Part shown: piece by piece, positions 23,730-34,424 of the stretch
Layout: each line of letters opens with the position of its first letter
Numbering within the stretch: the stretch's first letter is position 1
Assembly (NCBI GenBank): GCA_034401795.1
Contig: CM067373.1
Coordinates: 91,532,996 to 91,596,995, forward strand
From: Chaetoderma sp. LZ-2023a
Taxonomy: Eukaryota; Mollusca; Caudofoveata; Chaetodermatida; Chaetodermatidae
Reading direction: 5' to 3'
Length of the DNA: 64,000 bases
The notes under the pieces: generated by a model
Seen by the model: the letters and a program-made list of their open reading frames with translations, nothing else
Databases searched by the model: none
What the model was told of the DNA's origin: nothing
Program-made: the position numbers and the translations under genes

Positions 23730-24760
23730 GTAAGAATGTCCAGATATCGAAACTATGTGCCAGGGTTGCTAGCATGTCAATGACATATATGACAATTAAT
23801 GTCTCCAGAATTTATTGAAATGATTTGATTGAAAATTGTTGATATGCAACAACTTTCAATCAAATCAATTTCATAATGTTTAACAAAATACTGGATGCAT
23901 GTTAATAACCTTGCCTCTGCGATATTCAGCTGATGCATTAGACAGATCTATAAATTATGTATCTTTATATTAATCATACTGGACCCAAGCATGAACATAT
24001 GCCTCCATATAAGTAAAGGAAATAATACATTAACATGTGGGTCAAATGTCAATGTCACTGTGTCCTTGGTAAAAACTTTGAGGTATTTTACATAAACATT
24101 TTGCTTTTAGCTCAAATTAGCTGTTTATATCTCATTTTTGGTTAACCATGCTGGATCCAAACTTGGACACATGATTCCTTGTAATGAGAAGGCATGAGTC
24201 AAATGGTCAAAGCTCAGTGTGACCGTGATATTAACATGGTTTTTCAACATTATTATTTTGCCATTAGCTCAACTTAGCAGTTTGATGACAAGATGACTTT
24301 GTCGTCAAAATATCAAAGGTCATCATTATGGATACATGTATTAATAGGCCTTCTGTATTTATCCATTGTCTATGTAAGTCGAATGATAGTCATTGCATTA
24401 CAAGCACATTTCTGGTTTGTGGTTTGCTTTCTCTGCCTGGATACATGTAACCTATAAGTGTTTGCCCAACCAGGCTTGTAGAACTTGTGGCGCTAGAATT
24501 CTTTGGAAATTAATTACCAAAGTGTCTTAAGACATATTCAGGATTGTTCTAAGCTCTTTTCAGTACAAAACTTTTGTAAATAAACTAATTTCACATGCCA
24601 AGAAACCTGTATGTGCACCCTGGTTTTACAGAAAAATAACAAATATGTCTGACATAGCTATTATTTCTGTATAAAAAAACTAGTATGCATTGCTCACGAT
24701 ACACAAGACCAAAAGTATTCCAAAATGTATTTATATCTCTGGGCTAATGGATACCTTCAC

Positions 24761-24762
<2 letters not shown>

Positions 24763-24828
<66 letters not shown>
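24763..24828. repeat. (AAT)n microsatellite, about 22 units
   Basis: A pure AAT run. It is likely polymorphic. Confidence 0.95.
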
Positions 24829-25084
24829 CTTTATTTAATGAGGGTAAACAACGTTAGTAAAATCTTATCTTCCCGAGGCCCTCAACACATATACGTGTTG
24901 AGTTTCAGAAACTGTCTAAGCTCTATACTTTTACACACTGCTACAGGTGCGACTCTGGGTCAGTTCACTTCTGATTTATTGGACACTAAATAAAATCTTC
25001 TGTGGATGATACAATTAGGGCCCCTCACCTTCTAGAAAGCATATAGTAATCACCGCGTCTGTCTGCCTGTCTGTCCGTCCGTCT

Positions 25085-26090
25085 GTCCATCCACATTATC
25101 TGGTAAACAGCATATCATACAGTACTGCTTCAGATATTTTAATGAAACTTGGTGTATGCCTCAGTTATGATACGGAAATGTGCCTTTTGAAGAATTCATG
25201 TTTATAGGTCCAATATTTTGTGTGAAAATGGGCTTTTTATTGCAAAAACTCACGCACAATTTTTGTCAATTTTTTTGTAAACACAACATACAGAACCGCT
25301 TCAGATAATTTAATGAAACTTGGTGTATGCCTCAGTTGTGATATGCAGATGTGCCTTTTGAAGATTTACCCTTATAGTTCGAATATTTTGGGTGAAGATG
25401 GGCTTTTTAATGCAAAAACTCACGATTTTTGTCAATTTGTTTGTAAACACCACATCATACAGAACCGTTTAAGATATTTTAATGAAACCTGGTGTATGCC
25501 TCAGTTATGATACGCAGATGTGCTTTTTGAAGAAGTCATGTTTATAGGTCCAATATTTTGGGTGAAAATGGGCTTTTTAATGCAAAAGCTAACAATTTTT
25601 GTACATTTTCCCATAAAGACCACATCAACAGAACCGCTTAAGATATTTTAATGAAACTTGGTTTATGCCTCAGTTATGATACGCAGATGTGCCGTTTGAA
25701 GAATTCACCTTTATAGGTCGATTATTTTGGGTGAAAATGGGCTTTTTAATGCAAAAACACGATTTTTGTCAAGTTCCTTATAAACACCCTATGATACAGA
25801 ATCGCTTAAAATAATTTAATGAAACTTGGCAGGTGCCTTTTTATGATGGCTAGATGTGTCTTTTGAAGGATTCTCCTTTAGAGGTCCAAGATTTTGGGTG
25901 AAAATAGGCTTTTTAATGCAAAAACACAACTTTTGTAAATTTCTCTGTAAACACCATGTCATACAAAATCGCTTAAAGTAATTTAATGAAACTTGGTATA
26001 TGCCTCAGTTCCTATACGCAGATGTGCCTTTTCACCTTTATAGGGCCAAGATTTAATACTAAAACTTAAAATTTTCGTCAATTTCCTTGT
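25085..26090 (+). repeat. Tandem array of a ~180-bp unit, about 5-6 copies
   Basis: Each unit carries TTTAATGAAACTTGGTGTAT, GCCTCAGTTATGATACGCAG, TGTGCCTTTTGAAGAATTCA, TTTTGGGTGAAAATGGGCTT and TTTTTAATGCAAAAAC. A TCTGTCTGCCTGTCTGTCCG leader lies at 25055-25090. The organisation is analogous to R1 with a different sequence. Confidence 0.85.
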
Positions 26091-27234
26091 TTTTTAAAAT
26101 CTTTTGTTTTACTAATATGAATGAATAAAATTGCTACTTGTTTCATAGAGAAGGGTATTTCCAGTGATTGTGGGGCCCTCTGAGTCAAACAACCTTTTCT
26201 CGTATGCTTTGGTACTCACAAAAAAAATATTGTTAACATGAAATGTTACAGTTTTTGTCGAGCCCAGAGTGAAGCGGAGAGTCTCGACATAGCAATCCAA
26301 ATAACGTTAGGTGTCCATACCTAGAATTAAGTAAATGGCCATTTAACTCATAGAGAACTTATCCAATCTTAATAAAACTTCACAAATTTGATCTATACCA
26401 TCATTGCATCTTGTCTTCATCATAATTGAAAATGATTTTCAAATTGTTTCCATATTTTTATGGGGTTTTGACGTGACTATTTTTCACCAAGAATTAGGTA
26501 CATATTAATGCTTTTCAATTGTCTTAATTTATCAAAGGCATTTTTTCTGATCCCAGCGAAACTTTACAAATTTGTTCTATATATCATCCTTGTATTCAGT
26601 TTGCAGGAAAATTAAAACAATTTTAAAGTTTTCCCAACACTTTAAACATGGTTTGGACTTGTTTATTTCTATGTGATTTGTCTTTTCGAGAATGTTAGTT
26701 TTTTAAAATAGACATTTGATTCATCCAGGGAGTAAACTATTTTAAGAAATACTTATTTCGTGACACTGCCCCACATGATGCGTGATATGTGGGAAGAACT
26801 ATAGGGTTCAACATGCAGGACGAAGTCCATCTAGTCTTCCAAATGTACCATTGCTAACCAGGTTTCTCTTAAACTGAATTGATTGATGTAGGCCATGTTT
26901 TTACATGTATTAAATTTCCTTGAACATGAAAGTCTCTTAGCCCCTAATCATATTTGTCAGATTATGGCCTGCTCATTTAGCAGGTCAGGAGACGTTCATT
27001 AAAAACTAGCTCATCCAAGGGGTCCAGCAGGCATATTGATCAATCAGGTTTACGTTAACAAACTTGGTTCAGCTCTTGCCTTTAAGGTAAATTTTCTTGA
27101 GTGTCACATCAATCGGCCAAATGGCTTCGAGAAAGCATTTATGTCTGTCTAAAAATAGCACAATATCCAAGATGACCACCGACCTCAGCTAATGAGATGT
27201 GGTAGCTAGGCGCTGCCTGTTGGTGGATATAGTA
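26091..27234. other. No gene; diverged repeats
   Basis: 26249-26290 (TTTTTGTCGAGCCCAGAGTG, AAGCGGAGAGTCTCGACATA) is a short inverted block. 26360-26720 repeats the ACCATCATTGCATC and CAAATTGTTTCCATATTTTT words seen at 9700-9960. Confidence 0.5.
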
Positions 27235-27760
27235 CAATAGTGTGAGTGTATGTGGTGGAATGTTGAGCTATCCTGAAGATCACCACTATTCTTCACAATA
27301 CAACACGACATATCTACCTTAAAGATATGGTTTGATCACATTCTCACTATTCTAGAGCAACAATCCCACAATTATCCAGACTATCTATATGGCTTGGTAC
27401 ACATTGGAGCTGATCTTCACACACTGAGCAGGTCTTCCTGCTCTTGTAGCATTGCCTTCAGTTATGACTTCCCAAAGAAAAGATTTATACTTGAGCAACA
27501 GCTTGAAGCACCGAAAATAAAGGTGGAGGTTGTTAACATCTTGGATGATGACCTCAGATTTCATCTCGCCGAATTGACCACAAGACATGCGCCACTGATG
27601 ACACATGATGCTGCAGAGAGGAATGAAGTCTGGTCTTGTGGTGGTCCTCAGGCATTATACAACATACTTAGAGTCCGATTATGAAGGCCATCTGTAGTGA
27701 TTGATGTGAAGGTCACCATGCTCTCTAGTGTTTTGAAGGTCAGGTATCTCTTCAACCATT
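27235..27760 (+). pseudogene. Remnant of a second Polinton structural-type gene
   Basis: Frames here match the protein at 51610-52568 and its upstream leader. FSYDFPKKRFILEQQLEAP against FRYDFPKKKFIVHPLIEQSP, then VVNILDDDLRFHLAE against YVNTLDADLSFHVLE, then HAPLMTHD against HAPPMSHD. The upstream nucleotides also align (GTGGTGGAATGTTGAGCTAT at 27252 against 51445 onward). Only about 0.5 kb is preserved, with several indels. It is a relic of an older, independent Polinton in the intron between exons D and E. Confidence 0.75.
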
Positions 27761-27873
27761 AGTCATCTTTCCTAAAATACATCGGAGAGAATGACATAAC
27801 ATTAGTTTGTATGTTTGCAGAGTTCGAGTCAGTGGTTGAACGCTTTTACTGTGTTAATAATTTAACAACGGTC

Positions 27874-28253
27874 ATGCTTTATTTCCCAGGACCAATTACC
27901 GGTATGCTTTATTTCCCAGTACCAATTACACCACTGTTTAATACAATTACCAGTATGCTTTATTTCCCAGTACCAATTACTGGTATGCTTTATTTCCCAG
28001 TACCAATTACTGGTATGCTTTATTTCCCAGTACCAATTACAGGTATGCTTTATTTCCCAGTACCAATTACTGGTGTGCTTTATTTCCCAGTACCAATTAC
28101 CGGTATGCTTTATTTCCCAGTACCAATTACCGGTATGCTTTATTTCCCAGTACCAATTACTGGTATGCTTTATTTCCCAGTACCAATTACTGGTATGCTT
28201 TATTTCCCAGTACCAATTACCGGTATGCTTTATTTCCCAGTACCAATTACACC
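27874..28253 (+). repeat. 30-bp minisatellite, 12 units
   Basis: The unit is ATGCTTTATTTCCCAGTACC plus AATTACTGGT, almost perfectly conserved. One irregular 20-bp spacer (ACCACTGTTTAATACAATTA) follows unit 2, and the same ACCACTGTTTAA word follows the last unit. Since 30 is a multiple of 3, the array stays open in frame and would encode repeats of MLYFPVPITG. No protein-level support exists. Confidence 0.95.
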
Positions 28254-28309
28254 ACTGTTTAACACTTTAATGGCCAAATTTGGTCGAGAAAATCTAAATA
28301 TTTCTCTTG

Positions 28310-28445
28310 AATGTCCTTTGCAGAAGACTATTTAAAAAAATTTACCAGTGAAATTCCACGGGTAAATTGTAAATAATAGTCCAAATATCCATTCCGCAAG
28401 ATGACTTCAGCGGCCGGTCTTGGCCGGCATGAGCAGTAAAGGGTC
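28310..28445. mobile_element. Family P MITE, internally deleted copy
   Basis: Contains GTCCTTTGCAGAAGACTATT, AAATTTACCAGTG and its complement, then GGCCGGTCTTGGCCGGCATG and GTAAAGGGTC. The inner hairpin is lost. Confidence 0.6.
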
Positions 28446-28649
28446 ATTACAATGTATACATGTATCTGGCAGTATTATGCATTATAAACTCACTTATTAA
28501 GAATACAGATGAGCTGATGGTGTACCCAGTGCACTAGTCCGACAGCGGTCAATTTTAGTTAAGATTTGTGTTTAGCTCTGCTACGGCTATGTTCAGGCCC
28601 GTGGTTATTAAACTTTATATTATATAGCTTTTATTGATGCATCTATATT

Positions 28650-28883
28650 AACCCTTTAACACTCATATCAGCCAAAATGGCTTCAGTGGTCTGGACAAAT
28701 GCCCATTTGCAGACCAAGAGAAGACTATTTATGAAAATTTACCACCGGAATTACTGGCACAATAACTGAGCCAGTCATTCCAGTGGTAAATTTTCAAAAA
28801 TTGTCTTCTTGGTCTGCAAATGAACATTTTCTGTGAGAAAATTGAAATTTTCCCGAACAAATTTGATGGATAAAGGGTTAATG
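28650..28883. mobile_element. Family P MITE, near-complete copy
   Basis: Starts TTAACCCTTTAACACTCATA and ends GATAAAGGGTTAA, giving inverted ends next to TTAA on both sides. The central stem pairs CCATTTGCAGACCAAGAGAA with GTCTTCTTGGTCTGCAAATG. The inner part is AATAACTGAGCCAGTCATTC followed by CAGTGGTAAATTTTC. TTAA targets and CCC-starting ends fit the piggyBac superfamily. No transposase. Confidence 0.8.
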
Positions 28884-29639
28884 TTACAGTGCCTTCATAC
28901 TGTTTTAACATCTATTTTCAGCATAGGGACATTGTCATTTCAGGTTGGTGGTTTCCGTTTAGCGAGATTTAGTGCATACAACTTAATCATGGTTTATGTC
29001 ATGTCACTTAAATCGTGACTTCTAAGCATGCATGCTAGTTTTCTATCGAATGTGACATCATCACAAATCGCTACCAATAGTTAACGTTCTGTGCTGAACA
29101 ACTATGCTCAATCTTCGAGTGAATTATTTGGAACAATTTCCTCATCCTGATTTATCAGTATAATAAACTGTTAGTCACCATAGTTATGCGTGGCGGCAAA
29201 CGTTACTCATTGCACCATAATGAACATTCATCTTATGTTATCATCACTCATATGTTATTGTGTTTGCAGTTATTCTTCACCATGTGTCAATTTATACGTC
29301 CTCATGGCCGAACTTTATTCGAATGTGACATCATCAAAATTGATGTAATTGTGCGTTTAGCTGGATTTAGTGCATACAGATTAAGATTTTACTTCAGCTC
29401 TGTTACACCTAAACCATTAGGTCCATGGCCATGAAATTTTGAATGGTATTAATAAATGAATGCACCTATGTCTATCATATCAATCCTACTATTCAGAGCT
29501 GTAAATTCAGCGTAATTCATTTCACCTTAGATTTGGTTTTGCGATGTAATTTTAGCGTAAACTTGCTGACTTAACTCGGTCTTGTCTGACGCATACATAG
29601 GTTTTGTTAGGGTCTGGATGCCAGTCTCAGTGAAGGGAG
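28884..29639. other. No gene; one duplicated block
   Basis: TCGAATGTGACATCATCA, CGTTTAGC, GGATTTAGTGCATACA and related words occur both at 28945-29060 and 29318-29385. No coding sequence was recognised. Confidence 0.45.
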
Positions 29640-30010
29640 TAGGTTATATGCGCTCCTAGTGCGGTTAAGTGGGCTACCGACGATTGGCCATAAATTTGTG
29701 CCGGTTAATTGGTTAACCGCCGGTACCCACATTTTGTGGATGTGTGCCGCCATTGCCCATTGGGTTATCCGTGCTCAGTTAAATGTTAACCGTTGGCGGT
29801 ATATCTGGTTAATCTTTGTTAACTGTCATTACCCGTATTTAGTTGATGTATACCATCGTTACCCATAAAATTAACCGTTTTGTAAGTTAATGTTAACCAT
29901 TATCGGTTATGCCCATTATATGGTAATTGACTGTTACCCGCAAGTTAACCAGATGTGTGGTTAGGTGTATAACCGGATCCGGTTATGTTTAATGTTAACC
30001 ATTATGGAGG
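29640..30010. repeat. Degenerate GGTTAAC/GTTACCC word cluster
   Basis: About 20 variants of the word GGTTAAC, TTAACCG, GTTACCC or TTACCCAT lie in about 370 bp on both strands, with no fixed period. This low-complexity block directly precedes the Penelope-like debris, and a comparable biased block (GGCGGT and GGTGTGG words) lies at 57670-57900. Confidence 0.6.
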
Positions 30011-30266
30011 TCGTGTGCCGCCATAGTTTTGGCGGGAAAATAAATTTCTTGGCATACTGGTTAAGGATGGAGTGTTCCTTTAATAGTTTTATAGGGTGAT
30101 TGGTTGGTCCTTTAACAATTTTGGTCAAATTGATGAGAGAATTGATAGAAAACGTATCTGTAGTTGGACATTGTATTTGTTTGATCATGTAAGTTTTACA
30201 CTGATTGGCCGGTTTAATGGGTGGATGTGCTTAAGGTTTACTCATCAAGGTTTTGAGGGAATCTGG

Positions 30267-30384
30267 AAGGACATTGTTTTGTCTTGATCCATACAGAATG
30301 TGCAGTGTGTTCTCAGGCAGTTTTGAAAACTACCCGAGAACAAACTGCACATTCTGTACAGATCAAGACAAAACAATGTTCTTT
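30267..30384. repeat. Inverted repeat, ~55-bp arms
   Basis: The left arm (ACATTGTTTTGTCTTGATCC, then ACAGAATGTGCAGT, GTTCTC) pairs with the right arm (GAGAACA, ACTGCACATTCTGTACAG, ATCAAGACAAAACAATGT) around a short loop. Confidence 0.85.
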
Positions 30385-30424
30385 CAGAGTTCACACACAC
30401 ATCTCAAATAGAGATGCAAAATTA

Positions 30425-30700
30425 AAGGCCATTGCAATACCTGCAATGTGGTCTACCAGCTCACCTGCAAATTATGCAAGAAACAATATGTAGGAGAAAC
30501 AAAACTGGAATTCCAAACAAGGATCAAAGAACACTTCAGACCATAAATCCACACACATCGGCTACAGGATCATCGAGATTCTACGTCACGACCTGACAGT
30601 GTTGAAGCCTGACTGCTTCCAAGGAAGGGCCATGAGGCTTTCTGGATCCACCAACTACATACTACGGATCCAATTGGTATAAATCACGCAGATTGGTAAC
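30425..30700 (+). pseudogene. GIY-YIG endonuclease fragment of a Penelope-like retroelement
   Basis: Frames give VVYQLTCKLCKKQYVGETKL and FQTRIKEHFRP, then DLTVLKPDCFQ and, after a shift, HEAFWIHQLHTTDPIGINH. The C-x2-C before QYVGET and the later E.FWI..L.T..P.G.N block are the GIY-YIG nuclease found at the C-terminus of Penelope-like elements. At least two stops or frameshifts occur. The reverse transcriptase part is absent. The sequence at 30806-30890 (AGCCTGACGCTT, GTCTGAATGATCTG) looks like the 3' end of the same family and recurs at 57510-57610. Confidence 0.65.
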
Positions 30701-30899
30701 TCCCACCTACTTTCTGGCAGTACAGAACTAATTTCAGCATAAAGCCATTGTCATTTCAGATTAGTGAATAACAACGTAGTCAGTTATATGAGCTACTTGT
30801 AGAAGTTTATTTAGCCTGACGCTTGGTCGCAATGTGAGATGAAAAGTCTGAATGATCTGTACTGGAATTTTCATCCCTTTTATACCCTTCCTGGGCGAG

Positions 30900-31280
30900 G
30901 CTGTGGATTGAGTCGATCTTGGCTATATACGGGCAGAAAAAACCCAGATTGACGGTTCCCCCATTTGAAATTGTTGGAGGTTTGCAATGTCAAGCATTTT
31001 ACTGGTTGACCTGTATTTTACCAGTTGGGGTCAAGTTTACCGATTCTGACTTTTTTACCGGTTGTGCCTTTTTTGGCGGTTGTGACCGTTTTTTGGCTGT
31101 TGTGATATTTTTTGCCAGTTGTAAGTTTTTTGCCGGTTCTGCCATTTTTGGCGGTTGGGCAACATTTTTGGTGGTTGTGGTCATTTTTGCCGGTTGTGAA
31201 TTTTTTTTACCGATTGTGTCCATTTTGGCGGTTGGAAAAACTTTTTTGGCTGTTTAGGTTTTTTACCGGTTGTAGGTCAT
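30900..31280 (+). repeat. Degenerate GGTTGTG/TTTTTGGCGG repeat
   Basis: About 14 loose copies of a TTTTTTGCCGGTTGTGAC-like word at 20-30 bp spacing. The overlapping open frames (Phe/Gly/Cys-rich on +, Lys/Pro-rich on -) are products of the composition. Probably part of the retroelement debris. Confidence 0.6.
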
Positions 31281-31431
31281 TTTGGTGATAAATTTCTAAG
31301 GGTTTCTGTAGGACAAGTTCGTAGAGGTATTGCTCCTTTAGTGGAGAGTTTTGGGCTGTTTGTATGGGTAATGAGCACGTGTAGTCATCACTGTTTATGA
31401 TTCTGATTTCATGGCGTTTCATTCCTTGAGC

Positions 31432-32325
31432 GGAACTCATCAGAGGTGAAGTTTTGTCAACTGGGAGTGGGCATTTTTGGGCTCCACTTTTTTCTGATAT
31501 GGCAACTGTGGTGTGGGTGTTTGGATTGATAGACAAGGAGTGTGTAGGACGTCCTTGGCTAGTCTAAATGGTTTGGTATAGTCAACGGTGAAATATGTAT
31601 CACGGTTACACAGTCAAAATCAAAACTATTGGAGTTGACAATGAAAATTCCACCCCATGGGGAAAACAGAAAGAATGTCAATGGAGCCTATAGGCATAAA
31701 CCTAGCAGGATAAGGAATGCCTCTCCCCTGGAACAACATGCCCACCACGGGTGGACACGCCCAGTACGTTGTTATTACCCTTTTATCTCTAAGGTGTCCC
31801 TAAGAATTCATCTTTCCAGTCAGATAATGTTTCTACACATCTTTTGGCGACGTCATCACTTTCGCCATAGATGTCACACATTGACGTCATACCCATTGTC
31901 ATCACCTCACATCTTTTAAAGATGCTTTTAAATATGACACTTTTACGGGGACTTCAGCACAACACTATGTCCTCCTTTTTAAATTTAAATTTAATTACAT
32001 ATAAAAGACCAACAAAGACGCATACTCACAGAGCTGTCGTGCTTCTTTATTTCATTTCACTTTATTTTTCAAAACAAATTCTTGAAACACACAAAAAAGT
32101 ACATAACTTCAATATCTAACCAGTTTTGATTTTGACTGTGTAAACGTGATACATATTTCACCGTTGAATATACCAAACCATTTAGAGTGGCCAAGGATGT
32201 CCTACACACTCCTTGTCTATCAATCCAAACACTCGCACCACAGTTGTCATATCAGAAAAAAGTGGAGCCCAAAAATGCCCACTCCCAGTTGACAAAACTT
32301 CACCTCTGATGAGTTCCATGAGCTG
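31432..32325. repeat. Long inverted repeat, ~190-bp arms around ~500 bp
   Basis: The left arm 31432-31625 (GAACTCATCAGAGGTGAAGT, CAACTGGGAGTGGGCATTTT, ATTGATAGACAAGGAGTGTG, GTCAAAATCAAAAC) is the reverse complement of 32121-32325 with few mismatches. The interior carries ACTCACAGAGCTGTCGTGC and short frames without recognisable protein. It could be a foldback element or two head-to-head copies of one retroelement end. Confidence 0.8.
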
Positions 32326-32466
32326 TTTCCTCTGTTCACAGGCTTAATATACCGAGTACAATAATTATACATACAAGGATTAGACATATATATGGAACCA
32401 CTTTTCCGCTTAAAATTTTAATCCTCAAATTACTTCCGGAAAAATTAAATTTTCACGAGGAAAACT

Positions 32467-32589
32467 TCCATTTGCAGACCAAGAGAAGACTAATTTTTAA
32501 CATTCACCACTGAAGGGGCTGGCTCGTTTACTGAGCCAGTCATTTCAGTAATACATGTTGAAACATATTCGTCTCTTGGTATGCAAAAG
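32467..32589. mobile_element. Family P MITE core
   Basis: The arms are CCATTTGCAGACCAAGAGAA and TCGTCTCTTGGTATGCAAAA, with an inner GGCTGGCTCGTTTACTGAGC then CAGTCA. The outer ends are decayed. It lies about 620 bp upstream of exon E. Confidence 0.75.
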
Positions 32590-32639
32590 AATAATTCCCA
32601 AGATGACTGCAAAAAACATTTTGGCCATTTTGAGGATTA

Positions 32640-33205
32640 ATGGTAAAAGTAATAGTTCACATTCTGCATATAGCAGTCAAGTAAAATTACACTAATCAGA
32701 CAAACTTCCTTACTCCATTGATTTCTAGTTTAACTAATCGTCGTCGTTCATGCGCCCTCATAGAAGATTGGCGGCAGTGGTCCTCTACTGGTTCCTATCC
32801 TGGGACTTTTAACAATGTAATATGATCTAGTATACAATTTAATGAAATGAAACCCTATTTAAGGGATCGCCAGTCATATTAGTGAAAAATCTGTTCACAT
32901 ATTTGTGTCTGTACATAAGCTTTGTCTGCTATGAAGGGTTATCACGCTTGACTTCTGACTGGCGGCAGTAAATGGTTAATATCAATGTGTAAGCTTTCTG
33001 AATTTATGTATCAACCCACCCACAATTTTAAGCTTCAGGAGAAAATGTGCCTCTGCTTTCAATCCTCTACTGTTAGTAAGCTTCAAGTAGTATTGCTGAA
33101 AGGGAATGTTTAGAGTGCTGATCCATATATATACAAGCATGTATGCATGCGCACACTTTTAGTAAGGTGCTTGCTAATCGTTATGTATTTGGTTGCATTT
33201 TGCAG
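32640..33205. other. Intronic sequence before exon E
   Basis: No gene. From about 33010 to 33205 it is homologous to the intron end before exon D (AACCCACCCACAATTTTAAG, GTTAGTAAGCTTCAAGTAGT, ATATATATACAAGCATGTAT). Confidence 0.6.
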
Positions 33206-33455
33206 GAATGAAATGTTTTATATCTCCAAGTCGCGCAGGATTAAAGCACTTCACATATGTCTCTTTAACATTAGTGGGGCAATGCTCATCTTTGCAATGT
33301 TAGTGGTATACACAGGTCTAGGCAATACTCTCTATGCCAACAAGACATTTTTAATGATTGGTTTAGTGAATGTCATGCAGTTATCCTTGATCACAATGGC
33401 TCCGATGGCATTGCAATTTTTGGCTGAGAGTTCTATCTCTGTGAGGCGACTTCAG
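33206..33455 (+). CDS. ABCC4/MRP4-like transporter exon, copy E
   Basis: Acceptor GCATTTTGCAG ends at 33205 and the donor GTAAGAATG starts at 33456. Length is 250 bp with conserved phases: one base, then NEMFYISKSRRIKALHI to SVRRLQ. The helices are around GAMLIFAMLVVYTGLGNTLY and IGLVNVMQLSLITMAPMALQ. It is related to C and D but clearly older. Changes concentrate in the helices and the connecting loop rather than at the ends, as expected if the alternative segments alter substrate handling. Confidence 0.85.
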
Positions 33456-33534
33456 GTAAGAATGTCCAGGTATTGAAACTGTGTGTCAGGGGTGCTAGCA
33501 TCTGAATGACATATGACACTCAATGTCTCCAAAC

Positions 33535-33996
33535 TATCTTGAAAATAATTTGTTTGAAAATTGTTGATGTGCAACAGCTTTTAATCAAATCAATTTTATA
33601 ATAGTCACTAAAATAAAGTTGCCTCTGGGATATTTAGCTGATGAATTAGACAGATATATGAATTTCATATCTTAATCTTACTCGTACTGCACCCAAACTT
33701 GGACACATGCCTCCATATAATGTAAGTGATTGATATATTGACATTTTGGTCAAAAGGTCAACGGTCAATGTGTGCTTGATAAAAACTGTTTTTACATTAA
33801 CATTTTGCCTTTAACACACATTAGTGGTTTATACCTCACGTTTGGTTAACCATACTGGACACAAACTTGAACATATGCTTCCGTATAACGAGAAGGCTGG
33901 ACTAAAAACGTCAAATAATTTGATTGTAAATTGTTGATATGCAACAACTTCTCAATCAAATCAATTTCATAATGTTCAACAAAATACTGGATGCGC
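33535..33996. repeat. Two foldback copies in the exon E downstream intron
   Basis: 33535-33605 and 33914-33985 each pair a TTGATTGAAAATTGTTG-type arm with CAACAAC..TCAATCAAATCAA. Equivalent hairpins follow exon C (21127-21190) and exon D (23817-23880). The second copy runs into CAAAATACTGGATGC and is cut off where the Polinton begins. Confidence 0.75.
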
Positions 33997-34410
33997 TGTC
34001 AGAACAGAAGTGTTTCAGAAGAGAATGTGGTAGGAGCCGCCGATCCGCGGCTACAGGAGGCGAGGTGGGCTGTCAGAACTAATTATGCACATGCATTCCA
34101 CACATTCCAATGTGTCCCGAGAAAATATGCGATGCGCCTAAGCACACAAAATAGCTAACGTTAGTTAAATAGTTAAAACACTGTCTCGCTGTTGTTATCT
34201 GTTAGATGTAATATGCTAGTTATCAGTAGGTCTTCGGCTAATAACTAGGACATAATGGGCTATCAGAACAGAGGGTGGTGGGAGCCGCGAATCGTGGATC
34301 GGCAGCTACAGGAGGGAGGTGGGCTATCAGAACACATGGTTGGCTGGCTGCGATGTGTTTTGCAATGTATGGCCCACACCAACCCCCCAGTGGGCCCCAT
34401 CAGCATGTGA
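33997..34410. repeat. Polinton left terminal inverted repeat
   Basis: The reverse complement of 53925-54246 aligns across GGCTACAGGAGG..GAGGTGGGCTGTCAGAACT, CACATTCCAATGTGTCCCGA, GCGATGCGCCTAAGCACACA, TAACTAGGACATAATGGGCT and TGGCTGCGATGTGTTT. It contains internal subrepeats: GGAGCCGC..GGCTACAGGAGG followed by GGTGGGCTATCAGAACA occurs near 34020-34080 and 34270-34340. It has an extra outer GCTGTCAGAACAGAAG copy absent on the right. Confidence 0.85.
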
Positions 34411-34424
34411 TACCATCAAAATCC

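Larger units (their letters stand above)
23480..24945 (+). repeat. Segmental duplication, copy 2
   Basis: Partner of 20800-22230. Small differences include a longer (AAT)n tract and about 57 extra bases near 24500-24560 (GGAAATTAATTACCAAAGTG). Confidence 0.85.

Noticed and set aside
27811-28335. A 174-residue repetitive protein
   Set aside because: It is open only because the repeat unit is 30 bp; other frames are open too and there is no gene context.
30919-31257. Phe/Gly/Cys-rich frame and opposing Lys/Pro-rich frame
   Set aside because: Both arise from the degenerate GGTTGTG word repeat.
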